A DNA stretch of 64,000 nucleotides from Opitutaceae bacterium (lineage in GTDB: Bacteria > Verrucomicrobiota > Verrucomicrobiia > Opitutales > Opitutaceae), in the NCBI GenBank assembly GCA_027490995.1, contig JAIXWY010000011.1, positions 310,001 to 374,000 on the forward strand, given 5' to 3'. The notes beneath the pieces were generated by a model. It had not been told where the DNA came from. It saw nothing but the letters and a program-made list of their open reading frames with translations, and made no database searches. Both the position numbers and the translations under genes were made by a program. This document shows positions 34,563 to 42,632 of the stretch, piece by piece (within the stretch, counting starts at the first letter, position 1; every line of letters begins with the position of its first letter).

Positions 34563-36779
34563 ATGAGCGTGCCTTGGACGGATACCCTCGCCAACTTCCT
34601 GCGGGCTCAGCCTGGGATCGAGGGACTGCGCATCGACACGGAGCGACGCAAAGTGTCGATCGCGACGCTGGGAGAGGTGGACTTGGACACCTTGGAGGCT
34701 TCGCTCCTGGCTACAGTCAATGCCGTGGAGGATCGCCTAGGGCATCGCGCTAAGGCGCCGACCGGCTTCACGATTCGTCAGGAAGGCAGCGTGACGGAGA
34801 TCACCGGGCCGTCTTGCGTCACGGCTCCGAAGCTGTGGACGTGGCGCGAGATCGACCTGCGCGAGCCCCTTGAGGCATCCCCACCTGAGTCCGAGTGGCG
34901 CCTCCTGGCCAGCTTGGCATCCGCTTGTGCGGTTCTTGGGGTCGCCGGTTTCTTGACCGACCACTATGCGTGGGGTCCGCTTTGGTTTTCGCGACTCCTG
35001 TCGCTTCTCGCCGTCATCGCCGGTGCGTACGATGCGGCGGTAGACGCTTGGGCTAACCTGCGCAAGCGGGAGGTCGACATTCACTTTCTCATGCTGGTAG
35101 TGGCCGCGGGCGCGCTGGCGATTGGAGCCTGGGATGAGGCGGTCCTTCTGCTGTTCCTCTTTTCAGCGTCGGGAGCGATGGAGGAGTTTGCGATGGACCG
35201 GACCCGTCGCGAAGTCTCGGCGCTGCTCAAGTCGGCTCCGAAGCGGGCGACCGTCGTCGCGGCGGACGGCAGTGAACGTGACGTAGCGGTGGAGGACCTG
35301 AAAGTCGGCGACCGCGTACGCGTGCGGCCAGGGCAGGCCTTCGCGGCGGATGGGGGAGTGGTGGAGGGGCGTAGCGCGAGTGATGAGTCGGCGCTGACGG
35401 GCGAAGCCGTGCCCGTTGAAAAGGACGTGGGGGACATGGTGTTCAGCGGTACGCTGAACCTCTGGGGTGCGGTGGACTTCACGGTGCGGCGTTTGCCGGC
35501 GGAGAGTACGCTGCAACGCATTATCCGGTTGATCGAGACTGCGCAGAAGCTCAAGGCGCCGAGCGAGCGACTCACGGATCGGTTCGGCACGCCGTACACC
35601 TATGCCGTATTGGGCGGGAGTGCAGCCATGTTCCTCGTGTGGTGGCTGGGCTTCGGGCTGCCAGCGTTCGCGAATGAAGACGGCGTGCGCTCGGCTTTTT
35701 ACCGCGCCATGACGCTGCTCGTCGTTGCCAGTCCCTGTGCACTCGTGCTTTCGATTCCCTCGGCAATCCTGGCGGCGATTGCGTGGGGGGCACGTCATGG
35801 CGTCCTGTTTCGCGGCGGTGCGGCGGTGGAACGGCTGGCAGACATCACGGCGGTCGCGCTCGACAAGACGGGGACGTTGACGACGGGGGAATTGGCCGTG
35901 ATGGCCGTCGAAAGCTTTCCGCCAGGCCGGGAGAAAGAAGTCTTGGAACTCGCGAACGCGTTGGAGAGTCGCTCCCATCATCCGTTGGCCCGCGCGATCG
36001 TGCGCTACGCGCAGGCGCAGGGCGTGCGTGAGTTACCCGTGGAGGATTTCTCGTCGATCACTGGGCAGGGCGTGCGCGGACGTTTCGGCGGATCGCTGAC
36101 GCTGCTTGGACGCCGGGAGTTGCTGGAGCACGGTCCGCTCGCTGGTTGGAGCGGGAAGTTACCGCCGGCGCCCCCGGAACTGAGCGAAGTGTGGGTGATT
36201 GGGCGCGACCTCGTCGGCCGCGTGCTGTTGAAGGATCAGATCCGCTCCGAGTCGAAGGGTGTGCTGGAGTCGCTGCGGCGTCGGGGAATCCGATCGATCA
36301 TGCTCACTGGCGATCGCCGCCACGCGGCGGAGAACGTAGCGCGGGAGATTGGCGTCGACGAAGTGCGCGCGGGACTATCGCCTGAAGACAAAGTCGCGGC
36401 GATCCAGGCGATGCGGGCGGCGGGGCTACGCGTGGCGATGGTCGGCGACGGCGTGAACGATGCGCCCTCGCTCGCCGCCGCCGACGTCAGCGTGGCGATG
36501 GGAGCTCGCGGCAGTGATGCTGCGCTGGAACAGGCGGAGGTGATCTTGATGCATGATCGCATCGAGAACTTTCTCTCCGCGTATTGGCTGAGCGTACGCG
36601 CGCGCCGAGTCATCCGGCAGAATCTTGCGGTGTCGCTCGGCGTCGTGGGCGTGATGATTCTCGCCACCGCCTTCGGTGCTGTCCCGCTGGCGGTCGGCGT
36701 CGCCGCGCATGAAGGCAGCACGCTCGTCGTCTGCCTCAATTCGCTGCGCTTGCTGTTTGGAAAGAACCGCTGGACCTAG
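34563..36779 (+). CDS. P1B-type metal-transporting ATPase, probable P1B-4 (Co/Ni/Fe/Zn export)
   Basis: 738-residue heavy-metal P-type ATPase. Features: N-terminal ferredoxin-like region without a CxxC metal site, TGEAVP actuator loop at 279-284, membrane metal motif SPC at 390-392, phosphorylation site DKTGTLT at 434-440, hinge GDGVNDAPS and C-terminal HEGST at 716-720. SPC (in place of CPC) together with HEGST is the combination of subgroup P1B-4, linked to cobalt, nickel, iron or zinc export. An in-frame start far upstream would overlap the divergent dinG; the ATG at 34563 is preferred. The stop codon shares a palindromic CTAG with the next gene. Confidence 0.92.
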   Translation: MSVPWTDTLANFLRAQPGIEGLRIDTERRKVSIATLGEVDLDTLEASLLATVNAVEDRLGHRAKAPTGFTIRQEGSVTEITGPSCVTAPKLWTWREIDLREPLEASPPESEWRLLASLASACAVLGVAGFLTDHYAWGPLWFSRLLSLLAVIAGAYDAAVDAWANLRKREVDIHFLMLVVAAGALAIGAWDEAVLLLFLFSASGAMEEFAMDRTRREVSALLKSAPKRATVVAADGSERDVAVEDLKVGDRVRVRPGQAFAADGGVVEGRSASDESALTGEAVPVEKDVGDMVFSGTLNLWGAVDFTVRRLPAESTLQRIIRLIETAQKLKAPSERLTDRFGTPYTYAVLGGSAAMFLVWWLGFGLPAFANEDGVRSAFYRAMTLLVVASPCALVLSIPSAILAAIAWGARHGVLFRGGAAVERLADITAVALDKTGTLTTGELAVMAVESFPPGREKEVLELANALESRSHHPLARAIVRYAQAQGVRELPVEDFSSITGQGVRGRFGGSLTLLGRRELLEHGPLAGWSGKLPPAPPELSEVWVIGRDLVGRVLLKDQIRSESKGVLESLRRRGIRSIMLTGDRRHAAENVAREIGVDEVRAGLSPEDKVAAIQAMRAAGLRVAMVGDGVNDAPSLAAADVSVAMGARGSDAALEQAEVILMHDRIENFLSAYWLSVRARRVIRQNLAVSLGVVGVMILATAFGAVPLAVGVAAHEGSTLVVCLNSLRLLFGKNRWT

Positions 36780-37315
36780 GCACCAATCCAGACCCAGTCG
36801 CCGACCCGGACGCGGTCATACAGGTCGATCACATCGAGATTACGGAGGCGAACACAGCCGGCGCTGGCCGGGGTGCCGATCTGGTCTTCGTGGCGCGTCC
36901 CATGGATGTAGACGTATCGCTGATAAGTATCGACGTCGCCTCCCTGATTGGCTCCCGGTTCGAGGCCACGCAGCCAAAGGATGCGGCTGGTGATGAGGTC
37001 GTCGGTCTCCAACTCTTTTGGAAGGTATTCACGGTAGTGCCGGCCAGTCGGTACCCGGCCCCGGAAGACCATGCCGATCGGCTGCTCGCCGCCAATCCGC
37101 TCGGCGATGGCGTGCAGGCCGGTTGGGGTGCCCAGCGAGTTGCGGATGTTCGAAGGAGGCCGGCGGGACGTAGAAACGGGATACGCACGGACGGGACTAC
37201 CGCTGTCGTAAAGGCTGAGCGTTTGGGCGGTGAGGTTGACGACGAGGAGGCGGTCTGTGGGCTTGATCCCCAGCCGAGCACCCGTTGTGATTATCTGTTC
37301 CAAAGGAGTCTCCAT
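36776..37315 (-). CDS. L,D-transpeptidase (YkuD domain) without a visible signal peptide
   Basis: 179-residue YkuD-fold protein; family members cross-link peptidoglycan or attach proteins to it. The catalytic block YIHGTRHEDQIGTPASAGCVRLRN contains His138 and the nucleophile Cys154 in the family spacing. No N-terminal signal or membrane segment is visible from the ATG ending at 37315, which is odd for a periplasmic enzyme. Either export is non-standard, the start lies elsewhere, or its role differs. Start codons of this gene and asd are one base apart on opposite strands, so each promoter must lie inside the other gene. Confidence 0.88.
   Translation of the reverse strand: METPLEQIITTGARLGIKPTDRLLVVNLTAQTLSLYDSGSPVRAYPVSTSRRPPSNIRNSLGTPTGLHAIAERIGGEQPIGMVFRGRVPTGRHYREYLPKELETDDLITSRILWLRGLEPGANQGGDVDTYQRYVYIHGTRHEDQIGTPASAGCVRLRNLDVIDLYDRVRVGDWVWIGA
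37302..37308 (+). promoter_or_regulatory. Strong ribosome binding site for asd
   Basis: AAAGGAG lies 8 nt before a GTG codon at 37317, which decides that start for asd even though the frame is open further upstream. The site lies within the first codons of the divergent L,D-transpeptidase gene. Confidence 0.8.
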
Positions 37316-37316
37316 C

Positions 37317-38363
37317 GTGAAGCCATCTGGTTATGTAGTCGGTATCGTCGGCGCCACCGGCGCGGTCGGTCAAGAGCTTGTCCGGCTCTTGCACGAGCGC
37401 CACTTTCCGTTGCGCGAGCTTCGGCTCTTCGCCTCGGCACGTTCCGCGGGAAAGACGCTGACCTTCGGAGGCCAGAGCTATCGGGTCGAGGAGGCGAAGG
37501 CCGGTGCGTTCGCTGGTGTCGACATCGCGTTCTTCGCCGCCGGCGGGTCTGTCACCCGCGCGCTGGCGGCGGACGCCGTGGCTTCCGGCTGCTTGGTCAT
37601 CGACAAGAGCTCCGCGCTGCGGATGGACCCGAAGGTGCCACTGGTCATTCCGGAGATCAATCCGCAGGAACTGAGCACGCATTCCGGCATCATCGCTAAC
37701 CCCAATTGCTCGACCGCGGTGATGCTGATGGGCCTGTGGCCGCTGCACCGCGCCTTCGGCGTAAAGCGGATCATTGTCTCCACCTTCCAGTCCGTTTCCG
37801 GAACGGGCGCGGAGGCGATCCAAGAACTCGCCCAGCAGGTGCGCTCGCACGTGGCGGGGGAGCCCCTGACCCGAAAGGTCTATCCCTACCAGATCGCGTT
37901 TAACTGCATCCCCCAGGTGGACACCTTCGGGAGCGACGGCTATACCGGCGAGGAGTCGAAAATGGCGCAGGAAAGCCGAAAGATTATGGGCCTTCCGGAC
38001 CTCAAGGTTTCCGCCACTTGCGTCCGGGTCCCGGTCGTTCGCGCCCATTCGGTCTCGGTCAGTGCCGAGTTCGAGCGTCCCGTCAGTGTCGCCGCCGCGC
38101 GGGACGCGATCGCAGGCTTCGCGGGGGCGGAGCTCGTCGACGACCCGAAGACCTCGCGATATCCGACGCCGCTCGACTTTGCGGAGAAAGTTCGGTGTGG
38201 CGTCGGCCGCATCCGCGTCGACACCGCTTTTGAGAATGGATTGTCCTTCTGGGTGAGTGGCGACAACCTGTGGAAGGGTGCCGCATTGAATGCGGTCCAG
38301 AACGCCGAGTGGCTCGCCCGCGAGGGTTTGCTACGTGCGCGGGGAGGGGCGTCGCACGCTTGA
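37317..38363 (+). CDS. asd: Aspartate-semialdehyde dehydrogenase
   Basis: Reduces aspartyl phosphate to the semialdehyde, feeding lysine/diaminopimelate, threonine and methionine synthesis. 348 residues with GTG start. NADP-binding loop VGATGAVGQE near residues 11-20, catalytic Cys131 in NPNCSTAVM, and the RVPVVRAHS segment with active-site His. It supplies the substrate for DapA, encoded at the window start. The gene is monocistronic and followed by tRNA-Val. Confidence 0.97.
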   Translation: MKPSGYVVGIVGATGAVGQELVRLLHERHFPLRELRLFASARSAGKTLTFGGQSYRVEEAKAGAFAGVDIAFFAAGGSVTRALAADAVASGCLVIDKSSALRMDPKVPLVIPEINPQELSTHSGIIANPNCSTAVMLMGLWPLHRAFGVKRIIVSTFQSVSGTGAEAIQELAQQVRSHVAGEPLTRKVYPYQIAFNCIPQVDTFGSDGYTGEESKMAQESRKIMGLPDLKVSATCVRVPVVRAHSVSVSAEFERPVSVAAARDAIAGFAGAELVDDPKTSRYPTPLDFAEKVRCGVGRIRVDTAFENGLSFWVSGDNLWKGAALNAVQNAEWLAREGLLRARGGASHA

Positions 38364-38408
38364 GCCTCAGCGAGGCGAACGGGCTGTCTGACGGGTCCGA
38401 TTAAACCC

Positions 38409-38438
38409 TTGCCTCGTGCGGGGCCCGGGCGATTAACT
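38409..38438 (+). promoter_or_regulatory. Possible promoter for tRNA-Val
   Basis: TTGCCT at 38409-38414 and TTAACT at 38433-38438 are 18 bp apart; transcription would begin a few bases before the tRNA. The -10 match is only partial. Confidence 0.3.
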
Positions 38439-38451
38439 CCTTTTTCCTGCC

Positions 38452-38528
38452 GGACGGCTAGCTCAGTTGGTTAGAGCACCTCGCTTACACCGAGGGTGTC
38501 GGGGGTTCGAGTCCCTCGCCGTCCACCA
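38452..38528 (+). tRNA. tRNA-Val (anticodon TAC)
   Basis: Complete 77-nt cloverleaf: acceptor GGACGGC/GCCGTCC, anticodon stem CCTCG/CGAGG with loop CTTACAC (anticodon TAC), T loop TTCGAGT with stem GGGGG/CCCTC, discriminator A and encoded CCA. Confidence 0.97.
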
Positions 38529-38572
38529 GCTGTCCCTGACTCCCACGCTTTTCTCTCACTGGTTTTCCACCC

Positions 38573-39043
38573 ATGCGTCACACGATCTCCGTCCTCGTCG
38601 AGAACAAGTTCGGCGTCCTCGCCCGGGTCTCCGGGATGTTCTCGGGTCGCGGATTCAACATCGACTCTCTGAACGTCGCGCCGACCCACGACCCTTCGCT
38701 GTCCCGGATCACCGCCGTGATCAAGGGCGACGATGCGTCGCTGGACATGGTCACGAAGCAACTGCGCAAGCTGGTCAACGTGGTCGAGGTCGTAGACTTC
38801 AAGGAAGGCCAGGCTGTCATGCGCGAGCTCGTGCTGGTCAAGATTAAGGCCGATGCGCGGACGCGTTCGGAAATCATGCAGATCTGCGACATCTTCCGTG
38901 CGAAGGTGGTGAATGTCGCCCACGATGCGCTGATCGTCGAAGTGACGGGTGACGAGGGCAAGACGTCGGCCTTTCTGCGCCTGATTGAGGCCTTCGGCAT
39001 CCTGGAGCTCGCGCGCACGGGCCAACTGGCGATGCGCCGCTGA
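38573..39043 (+). CDS. ilvN: Acetolactate synthase small (regulatory) subunit
   Basis: 156-residue ACT-domain protein that confers valine feedback on the catalytic subunit of branched-chain amino acid synthesis. The N-terminal ACT domain opens with RHTISVLVENKFGVLARVSGMFSGRGFNI; the second half contains ELVLVKIKADARTRSEI and ends with GILELARTGQLAMRR, all typical of IlvH/IlvN. The catalytic subunit (ilvB), usually directly upstream, is absent here; tRNA-Val lies there instead. ilvC begins 33 bp downstream. Confidence 0.96.
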   Translation: MRHTISVLVENKFGVLARVSGMFSGRGFNIDSLNVAPTHDPSLSRITAVIKGDDASLDMVTKQLRKLVNVVEVVDFKEGQAVMRELVLVKIKADARTRSEIMQICDIFRAKVVNVAHDALIVEVTGDEGKTSAFLRLIEAFGILELARTGQLAMRR

Positions 39044-39076
39044 TTCCTTTCTTCACCCACCGAATCCTTTTCTACC

Positions 39077-40102
39077 ATGCCCGCAAAAGTCTACACCGAC
39101 AAGGACGCCAATCTCGGCGTGTTTCAGAACAAGACCCTCGCCGTGCTCGGCTACGGGTCCCAAGGCCATGCCCACGCGCTCAATCTCAAGGATTCGGGCT
39201 GCAAGGTCATCATCGGTCTTTACCCGGGTTCGAAGTCCCGCGCCGTCGCGAAGCAGCACGGTTTCGAGGTGTTTGACACCGCCGAGGCCGTCCGCCGCGC
39301 CGATGTCATCATGGTCGGTCTTCCGGACATGAAGCAGGCTGATGTCTACGAGAAGGACATCCTGCCGAACCTCGCGAAGGGCAAGACGCTGCTCTTCTCC
39401 CATGGCCTCGGCGTCCACTTCGGCCTGATCAAGCTGCACAAGGATATCGACTGCATCATGGTCGCGCCGAAGGGCCCGGGCCATATGGTTCGCCGTCTCT
39501 ACGCAGAGGGCAAGGGCATGCCGGCCCTCATCGCCGTCGCGCAGGATCGTTCGAAGAAGGCCAAGCAGACCGCACTCGCGTGGGCCAAGGGAATCGGCTC
39601 GACGCGCGCCGGCGTGCTGCAGACGACCTTCAAGGAAGAGACCGAGACGGATCTCTTCGGCGAGCAGGCCGTCCTCTGCGGTGGCGCCAGCGCGCTGGTG
39701 CAGGCGGGTTTCGAGACGCTGGTCGAGGCTGGCTACCAGCCCGAGATGGCCTACTTCGAGTGTCTCCACGAGCTGAAGCTTATCTGTGATTTGATGTACG
39801 AAAGCGGTATCGCCGGGATGCGTTTCTCGATTTCCGAGACTGCCAAGTACGGCGACATCACGCGCGGTCCACGCGTCGTGAACAAGGCCACCAAGGCCGA
39901 GATGAAGCGAATCCTGAAGGAGATCCAGACCGGCCAGTTCACCCGCGAGTGGGTGAAGGAATACAAGGGCGGTCTGAAGAACTACAACAAGCTCCTCGCG
40001 GCCGGTCAGAAGCACAAGATCGAGAAGACCGGCACCTACCTCCGCAGCATGATGCCCTGGATGTCGAAGAAGAACATCAAGGGTGTCCAGGCCTCCTACT
40101 AA
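39077..40102 (+). CDS. ilvC: Ketol-acid reductoisomerase
   Basis: Class I enzyme, 341 residues, converting acetolactate or acetohydroxybutyrate to dihydroxy-acids with NADPH and Mg2+. Rossmann motif [15 protein letters not shown] near residue 22, [12 protein letters not shown] with its catalytic His, and the C-terminal knotted domain with [16 protein letters not shown] and [17 protein letters not shown] providing acidic metal ligands. Co-directional with ilvN; the operon probably ends at the hairpin that follows. Confidence 0.97.
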   Translation: MPAKVYTDKDANLGVFQNKTLAVLGYGSQGHAHALNLKDSGCKVIIGLYPGSKSRAVAKQHGFEVFDTAEAVRRADVIMVGLPDMKQADVYEKDILPNLAKGKTLLFSHGLGVHFGLIKLHKDIDCIMVAPKGPGHMVRRLYAEGKGMPALIAVAQDRSKKAKQTALAWAKGIGSTRAGVLQTTFKEETETDLFGEQAVLCGGASALVQAGFETLVEAGYQPEMAYFECLHELKLICDLMYESGIAGMRFSISETAKYGDITRGPRVVNKATKAEMKRILKEIQTGQFTREWVKEYKGGLKNYNKLLAAGQKHKIEKTGTYLRSMMPWMSKKNIKGVQASY

Positions 40103-40118
40103 GGAGCGTTCTCCGGGC

Positions 40119-40147
40119 GTGTTCGGCGCGCTGGCCGTGCCGAACAC
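40119..40147 (+). terminator. Hairpin between ilvC and hemC
   Basis: 9-bp arms GTGTTCGGC / GCCGAACAC with an 11-nt loop, just after the ilvC stop. No T tract follows, so it may be a processing or transcript-protecting stem rather than a strict terminator. Confidence 0.45.
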
Positions 40148-40171
40148 CCGCTCCGCCCTTCGACGCGCTGC

Positions 40172-41029
40172 GTGAAGCCCCTTGTCATCGCCACTCGCAA
40201 GAGTCCGCTGGCCCTGACTCAGTCCGAGCAGGTCGGAGCACGCTTTGCCGAGCGGCTCGGCCTGCAAACCGAGCTGCTGCGCATCGTCACGACGGGCGAC
40301 CGCCAAACGGAGTGGTCGCTGGAAAAAAAGGGCGGCAAGGGCCTGTTCACCTCCGAGTTGGAGGAAGCGTTGTTGCGGGGAGATGCGGACCTGGCGGTGC
40401 ACAGCACCAAGGACCTGCCAGGGGAGATGCCGGAGGGATTGGAGATCGCTGGCTACCTTCCGCGTGAGGATCCGCGCGACGTGCTCGTCGTGCAGTCAGG
40501 AGTGACTGCCCTCACGCTGGTCGCGACCGGCAGTCCGCGCCGACGCCTCCAACTGAGTCGCCTGCATCCGGACGTGAGTTTCACGGAGATCCGCGGCAAC
40601 GTGGACACCCGGTTGAAGAAGATCGGCGAGTTGAAGGTCGCGGACGCCAGCGTTCTGGCGGCGGCTGGCCTGCGGCGCCTTGGTATTCAAGCGTGGCCGA
40701 ATCTTGATTTTCGCCCTTTCGCGATCACCGAAATGGTGCCGGCGGTGGGGCAGGCGGCGATTGCGGTGCAATGCCGCCGTGGAGCCGGCGCGGCATGGCG
40801 CGCGGTATTCGATGAGCGGACGTCGCGTCAGGTCTCGTTGGAGCGGGCTTTCCAGCGCGCGCTGGGTGGCGGCTGCCACACGGCGGTGGCGGTGCACGCC
40901 ACCGATTCCAGCCTACACCTCTTTCATGAGAAGGTAGGCGCGCATCACCGCGACCTTTGCGCTGACGAGCTCATGGCGCCCGATGGCACCGCAGCACGGA
41001 TCCTGCGGGAATTGGGGCTCGCGTCCTAG
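40172..41029 (+). CDS. hemC: Hydroxymethylbilane synthase (porphobilinogen deaminase)
   Basis: Joins four porphobilinogen units in tetrapyrrole synthesis. 285 residues with GTG start, slightly shorter than the usual 300-320; the third domain appears trimmed after the cofactor region. Visible: ATRKSPLALTQ at the N terminus, HSTKDLP with catalytic D81, RRRLQL, RGNVDTRL, and the dipyrromethane-attachment Cys235 in LGGGCHTAVAV. It is followed 15 bp later by the CobA-HemD fusion, so consecutive pathway steps are co-transcribed. Confidence 0.95.
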   Translation: MKPLVIATRKSPLALTQSEQVGARFAERLGLQTELLRIVTTGDRQTEWSLEKKGGKGLFTSELEEALLRGDADLAVHSTKDLPGEMPEGLEIAGYLPREDPRDVLVVQSGVTALTLVATGSPRRRLQLSRLHPDVSFTEIRGNVDTRLKKIGELKVADASVLAAAGLRRLGIQAWPNLDFRPFAITEMVPAVGQAAIAVQCRRGAGAAWRAVFDERTSRQVSLERAFQRALGGGCHTAVAVHATDSSLHLFHEKVGAHHRDLCADELMAPDGTAARILRELGLAS

Positions 41030-41044
41030 GGGCACGCACCGGTT

Positions 41045-42586
41045 ATGGCAGCAGGCATGGTTTATTTGGTCGGTGCCGGTCCAGGTGATCCGGGACTTAT
41101 CACGGTCCGAGCGCGCGAACTCCTCGAGCGCTGCGACGTGGTTGTTTACGATTACTTGGTGCACCCCGCGTTGCTGGCGAACTGCCGCCCGGAGGCGCGC
41201 CGCATCTACGTGGGCAAGAAGGCGGGGTTTCATTCCCGACCACAGGAGGAGATCGAGGAGATCCTCGTTCGCGAAGCCGAGGCCGGACATTCCGTCGTCC
41301 GCCTGAAGGGCGGAGATCCTTTTGTCTTCGGTCGCGGCGGCGAAGAAGCGCGTCGCCTCGCGGCGGCTGGGGTGCCGTTTGCGATTATTCCGGGAGTCAC
41401 CGCCGCGCTGGCCGCCGGTGCCTACGGCGGAGTGCCGCTTACGCTCCGAAACACGAGCGCGTCCGTCGTCTTTCTCACCGGGCATGAGGATCCTGCGAAG
41501 GGCGTACCGACGACGGACTGGCGACGTTACGGAGCGCTTCCGGATGCCACGCTCGTCATCTACATGGCCATGGGACATCTGCGGCAGGTGCTGCTGGAGT
41601 TGCAGGCGGGCGGCTTGGCCCCCGCGACGCCCTCGGTGGTGGTGCAATGGGCGTCCCTGGGGCGTCAGCGCAGCGTTGCCGCCCCGGTGAGCGCGCTGGC
41701 TGATGCGGTGGATAAGGCGGCGCTGACCGCACCCGCGGTCGTCATCATCGGCGAAGTGGCGAAAGAGAGGGAGACTCTCGGATGGTTCGAGCGTCTGCCG
41801 CTCTTCGGCCGTCGCGTCGTGGTCACGCGGGCCGGATCACAGGCCAGCGCGCTCCGGGAAAAACTGGAGGTACTGGGAGCCGAAGTGCTGGAGCTTCCGC
41901 TGATCACGATCACGAAGGATGTGTCCAAGCAGGACCTCGCCGAGGTCCTCCCGGAGTTGGGCGGCTACGACTGGCTGGTGTTCACCAGCCCGAACGGAGT
42001 CCGTTGCTTTTTTGAGGAGTTTCGACGCATCTTTGACGACATCCGCAGCCTCGGACTGATTCGGATCGCCTGTGTCGGAGAGGCCACGGCGCGAGAGGTC
42101 GCAGCGCTGCACCTTCGCGTGGAGCTCCAGCCTGAGGTGGCCACCGCGGAGGGTCTGGCGGACGCCCTGATCGCCACTGGGAGCCTCGACAGCGCCAAGG
42201 TGCTGGTGGTGACGGGCAATCGCAACCGGGACACCCTCGTGCGCAAGCTCGACGAGGCGCGCGCCATCGTGGATTTGCTGCCGGTCTACCGCACTGAGCT
42301 CACTGACCTGTCGGACGAGGCGGCGGTGGCCGAGTTCCGCGCGCGCGGCGCGGATGCGGTCCTGTTCGCCAGCAGCAGCGCGGTTGAGTCCTTCGCGCAG
42401 CAGGCGAAGCACCTGCAGTTAGCTCCGGGCGTGCGCCGTCCCCTCGCGGGCAGCATCGGTCCCCAGACCTCCGCTTCGCTGAAGGCGGCGGGATTGAAGG
42501 CGGACTTCGAGGCGAAGAAGCCCGGTTTGGACGAACTCGTGGCCGCCCTGATCCACAGTTTGCAGCGGCCCCGGCGCGTCTCCTGA
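41045..42586 (+). CDS. Fused uroporphyrinogen-III C-methyltransferase / uroporphyrinogen-III synthase
   Basis: 513-residue bifunctional protein. Residues about 5-245 form a CobA/SumT SAM methyltransferase: VYLVGAGPGDPGLIT, VVYDYLVHP, RLKGGDPFVFGRGGEE, and IIPGVTAALAAGAYGGVPLTLR. Residues about 255-513 form HemD, with VVVTRAGSQASALREKLE, DWLVFTSPNGVRCFF and DAVLFASSSAVESF. The HemD half closes the tetrapyrrole ring made by HemC; the CobA half diverts the product toward siroheme or cobalamin. An alternative start at 41057 would remove four residues. The fusion is common in several phyla. Confidence 0.95.
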   Translation: MAAGMVYLVGAGPGDPGLITVRARELLERCDVVVYDYLVHPALLANCRPEARRIYVGKKAGFHSRPQEEIEEILVREAEAGHSVVRLKGGDPFVFGRGGEEARRLAAAGVPFAIIPGVTAALAAGAYGGVPLTLRNTSASVVFLTGHEDPAKGVPTTDWRRYGALPDATLVIYMAMGHLRQVLLELQAGGLAPATPSVVVQWASLGRQRSVAAPVSALADAVDKAALTAPAVVIIGEVAKERETLGWFERLPLFGRRVVVTRAGSQASALREKLEVLGAEVLELPLITITKDVSKQDLAEVLPELGGYDWLVFTSPNGVRCFFEEFRRIFDDIRSLGLIRIACVGEATAREVAALHLRVELQPEVATAEGLADALIATGSLDSAKVLVVTGNRNRDTLVRKLDEARAIVDLLPVYRTELTDLSDEAAVAEFRARGADAVLFASSSAVESFAQQAKHLQLAPGVRRPLAGSIGPQTSASLKAAGLKADFEAKKPGLDELVAALIHSLQRPRRVS

Positions 42587-42632
42587 TCGTGTGGGGTTGC
42601 TCCCGGCGCGCGGCGGGTCTAGCCTTTCCGGG

